In this document: positions 4,704 through 5,843 of the stretch, piece after piece | Layout of the letters: each line of letters starts with the position of its first letter | Position numbering within the stretch: position 1 is the first letter of the stretch | Origin: Candidatus Nealsoniibacteriota bacterium | Lineage (GTDB): Bacteria > Patescibacteriota > Minisyncoccia > Minisyncoccales > GWA2-38-27 | Assembly: GCA_016867195.1 (NCBI GenBank) | Contig: VGKE01000024.1 | Span: 1 to 5,843, forward strand | Length of the DNA: 5,843 nt | Reading direction: 5' to 3' | Position numbers and translations under genes: made by a program | Notes under the pieces: generated by a model | What the model saw: only the letters and a program-made list of their open reading frames with translations | Database searches by the model: none | What the model was told of the DNA's origin: nothing

Positions 4704-5213
4704 TTAAAACATCTCTAAATCGCGGAGGGCTTGCTCGTAAATCGCTACGGTCTTTTTCGCCTGTTCCAGAGTTAAACGATAATCAGGATCGTGAACAATG
4801 TTGTTGCGAATTTTATGGGCTTGCCAAACATTTTCTATATTGGGCAAAACGGCTGAATCCACCTGCTTTAATCTTTCTCCGATTGTCTCTCCGCTATAAC
4901 CCGCTTTCTCCAAAACATCATCCAATAAACTATCTGATTCAATTACAGCCAGCTTGCATTCTGCCTCATTTGCCACTTCTAATCTTTTAACGACTTTTTG
5001 CCACTGCTTAAAGGTTTTTTTCACTCCAAAGGGATTGTAGGTAAAAAATTCTGTCCAGTCCTCTAAGATTCGTCTTTTCAACCAGCTATTTTTCAGAAGC
5101 AAAATAATAATCCCAACAAAGGAAAAGATGAAAAAAATTATAAAAATAATCTTGAGATAGAGAAATATCCCTGATGACGGTAAAAATTCAATGGCTAGAT
5201 CTTGATGATTCAT
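4704..5213 (-). CDS. One-pass membrane protein with HEPN-like R-x4-H motif
   Basis: This 169-residue protein has one strong transmembrane segment (about residues 17-40) followed by a basic KNSWLKRR stretch, so the C-terminal domain should face the cytoplasm. The soluble part (about 65-169) looks all-helical: [30 protein letters not shown], then [17 protein letters not shown] and [18 protein letters not shown]. Arg136-Asn137-x3-His141 fits the R-polar-x3-H motif of HEPN domains, which are often RNases in defence and toxin systems. The same motif also occurs in non-toxic helical families, so nuclease activity is not established. I do not recognise a named gene. The start overlaps the end of gatA by 26 bases, and no clear Shine-Dalgarno is visible, so it is probably translated from the gatA message. 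Confidence 0.8.
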   Translation of the reverse strand: MNHQDLAIEFLPSSGIFLYLKIIFIIFFIFSFVGIIILLLKNSWLKRRILEDWTEFFTYNPFGVKKTFKQWQKVVKRLEVANEAECKLAVIESDSLLDDVLEKAGYSGETIGERLKQVDSAVLPNIENVWQAHKIRNNIVHDPDYRLTLEQAKKTVAIYEQALRDLEMF

Positions 5214-5843
5214 AAATTTTAGCGATTTCTAAAATACTATTTTCTTCAAAGTGTCTGCCGATAATTTGCAGTCCCACCGGCAAATTTCCGACAAACCCGC
5301 AGGGAACGGAAACAGCCGGCAAACCGGCTAAATTTACCGAGACGGTAAAAACATCGCTTAAATACATTGACAAAGGGTCGGTAATTTTCTCTCCGATTTT
5401 AAAAGCCGGGCTCGGGGTTGTCGGTGTAAAAATAACATCAACTTTTTCAAAAGCCCTGGCAAAATCCTTTATAATTAATGTTCTGACTTTTTGAGCCTTT
5501 AAATAAAAGGCATCGTAATAACCAGCAGACAAAGCATACGTCCCCAGTATAATTCTCCTCTTAACCTCTCTGCCAAAACCCTTTGCCCTTGCCCGCAAGT
5601 AAACATCTAATAAATTATTTTCTGTTTTCTGTTTTCTGTTTTCTGTTGATAATCCATATTTAATTCCATCATAACGAGCCAGATTAGCTGAGGCCTCAGA
5701 GGTGCAAATAAGGTAATAAACAGGAATTGCGTATTTTGTCCGAGGCAAACTAATTTCTTCAATTCTTGCCCCTAATTCCTCAAATTTTTTTATCGCCTTT
5801 TTAATTATTTTCTCAACCTCTGGATCCAGTCCCTCTACAAAAT
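5188..5843 (-). CDS. gatA: Asp-tRNA(Asn)/Glu-tRNA(Gln) amidotransferase subunit A, C-terminal part
   Basis: GatA is the amidase subunit of GatCAB. It releases ammonia from glutamine to amidate Glu-tRNA(Gln) or Asp-tRNA(Asn), an essential step where the matching synthetases are missing. The frame is open to the window edge and shows 217 residues, about the last 45% of a normal GatA. Clear family blocks are [81 protein letters not shown] and [13 protein letters not shown]. The Ser-cisSer-Lys catalytic triad lies in the missing N-terminal part. The TTG at 5748 is an internal Leu, not the start. Between YG and the GFGREV block the protein contains [12 protein letters not shown], encoded by a 7-bp tandem repeat. 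The TGA stop at the natural length shows that UGA is not recoded. Confidence 0.95.
   Translation of the reverse strand, partial: FVEGLDPEVEKIIKKAIKKFEELGARIEEISLPRTKYAIPVYYLICTSEASANLARYDGIKYGLSTENRKQKTENNLLDVYLRARAKGFGREVKRRIILGTYALSAGYYDAFYLKAQKVRTLIIKDFARAFEKVDVIFTPTTPSPAFKIGEKITDPLSMYLSDVFTVSVNLAGLPAVSVPCGFVGNLPVGLQIIGRHFEENSILEIAKIYESSRSSH
5618..5645. repeat. Four perfect copies of TTTTCTG inside gatA
   Basis: Four uninterrupted 7-bp units (28 bp, plus two bases of a fifth) lie within the gatA coding sequence; on the coding strand the unit reads CAGAAAA. They encode ENRKQKTEN in a surface-loop region where GatA length varies. Seven is not a multiple of three, so gain or loss of one unit would shift the frame; only steps of three units keep it. 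Confidence 0.95.

Noticed and set aside
5618..5645. CRISPR-like array
   Set aside because: The units are 7 bp, contiguous and without spacers; this is a simple tandem repeat within gatA.
5188..5748. Complete short gatA-like gene starting at 5748
   Set aside because: The codon at 5748 is TTG (Leu) in the middle of an open frame that continues to the window edge with GatA-like sequence, so the gene is partial, not short.

Overview
The window looks like an AT-rich bacterial genome. The best guess is a Candidate Phyla Radiation (Patescibacteria, Parcubacteria-like) member, but this rests on overall impression and no diagnostic marker is present. Supporting points are the low GC content of the genes, short overlapping genes, three tRNA genes that lack an encoded CCA tail, mostly weak Shine-Dalgarno sites, and a wall-remodelling fusion protein. 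UGA ends gatA at its natural length, so the standard bacterial code applies. This argues against the UGA-recoded Gracilibacteria and Absconditabacteria. Every gene and tRNA that can be supported lies on the minus strand.

Reading in the direction of transcription (high to low coordinates), the window opens with the C-terminal half of gatA, the amidotransferase subunit for Gln-/Asn-tRNA. A heptanucleotide tandem repeat sits inside this coding sequence. gatA overlaps a small one-pass membrane protein whose cytoplasmic tail carries an R-x4-H motif of the HEPN type. Next is a two-gene type IV toxin-antitoxin operon, AbiEi (antitoxin and regulator) followed by AbiEii (nucleotidyltransferase toxin). 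The operon has its own near-consensus promoter and a perfect dyad operator lying across the -10 and the start region. Two tRNA genes with CAT anticodons follow: an initiator tRNA with an unusual anticodon stem, and an elongator tRNA-Met or tRNA-Ile2.

An accessory-looking stretch of about 2.6 kb comes next (roughly 270-2900). GC-rich hairpins lie on both sides of it. At its core is one 686-codon gene enclosed almost to the base by an 82/83-bp inverted repeat. The gene encodes a membrane-anchored protein with three parts: a formylglycine-generating-enzyme-like (SUMF1-type) domain that lacks both catalytic cysteines, a glucosaminidase/lysozyme-like domain, and a zinc N-acetylmuramoyl-L-alanine amidase domain. 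The window closes with tRNA-Asp and its AT-rich terminator.

The most interesting items are the inverted-repeat-bounded single-gene cassette with its unusual domain fusion, and the AbiE operon with a readable autoregulatory operator and a nearly leaderless antitoxin mRNA. Housekeeping functions (gatA, tRNAs) flank both, so they look like accessory modules inserted among translation genes. That last point is inference.
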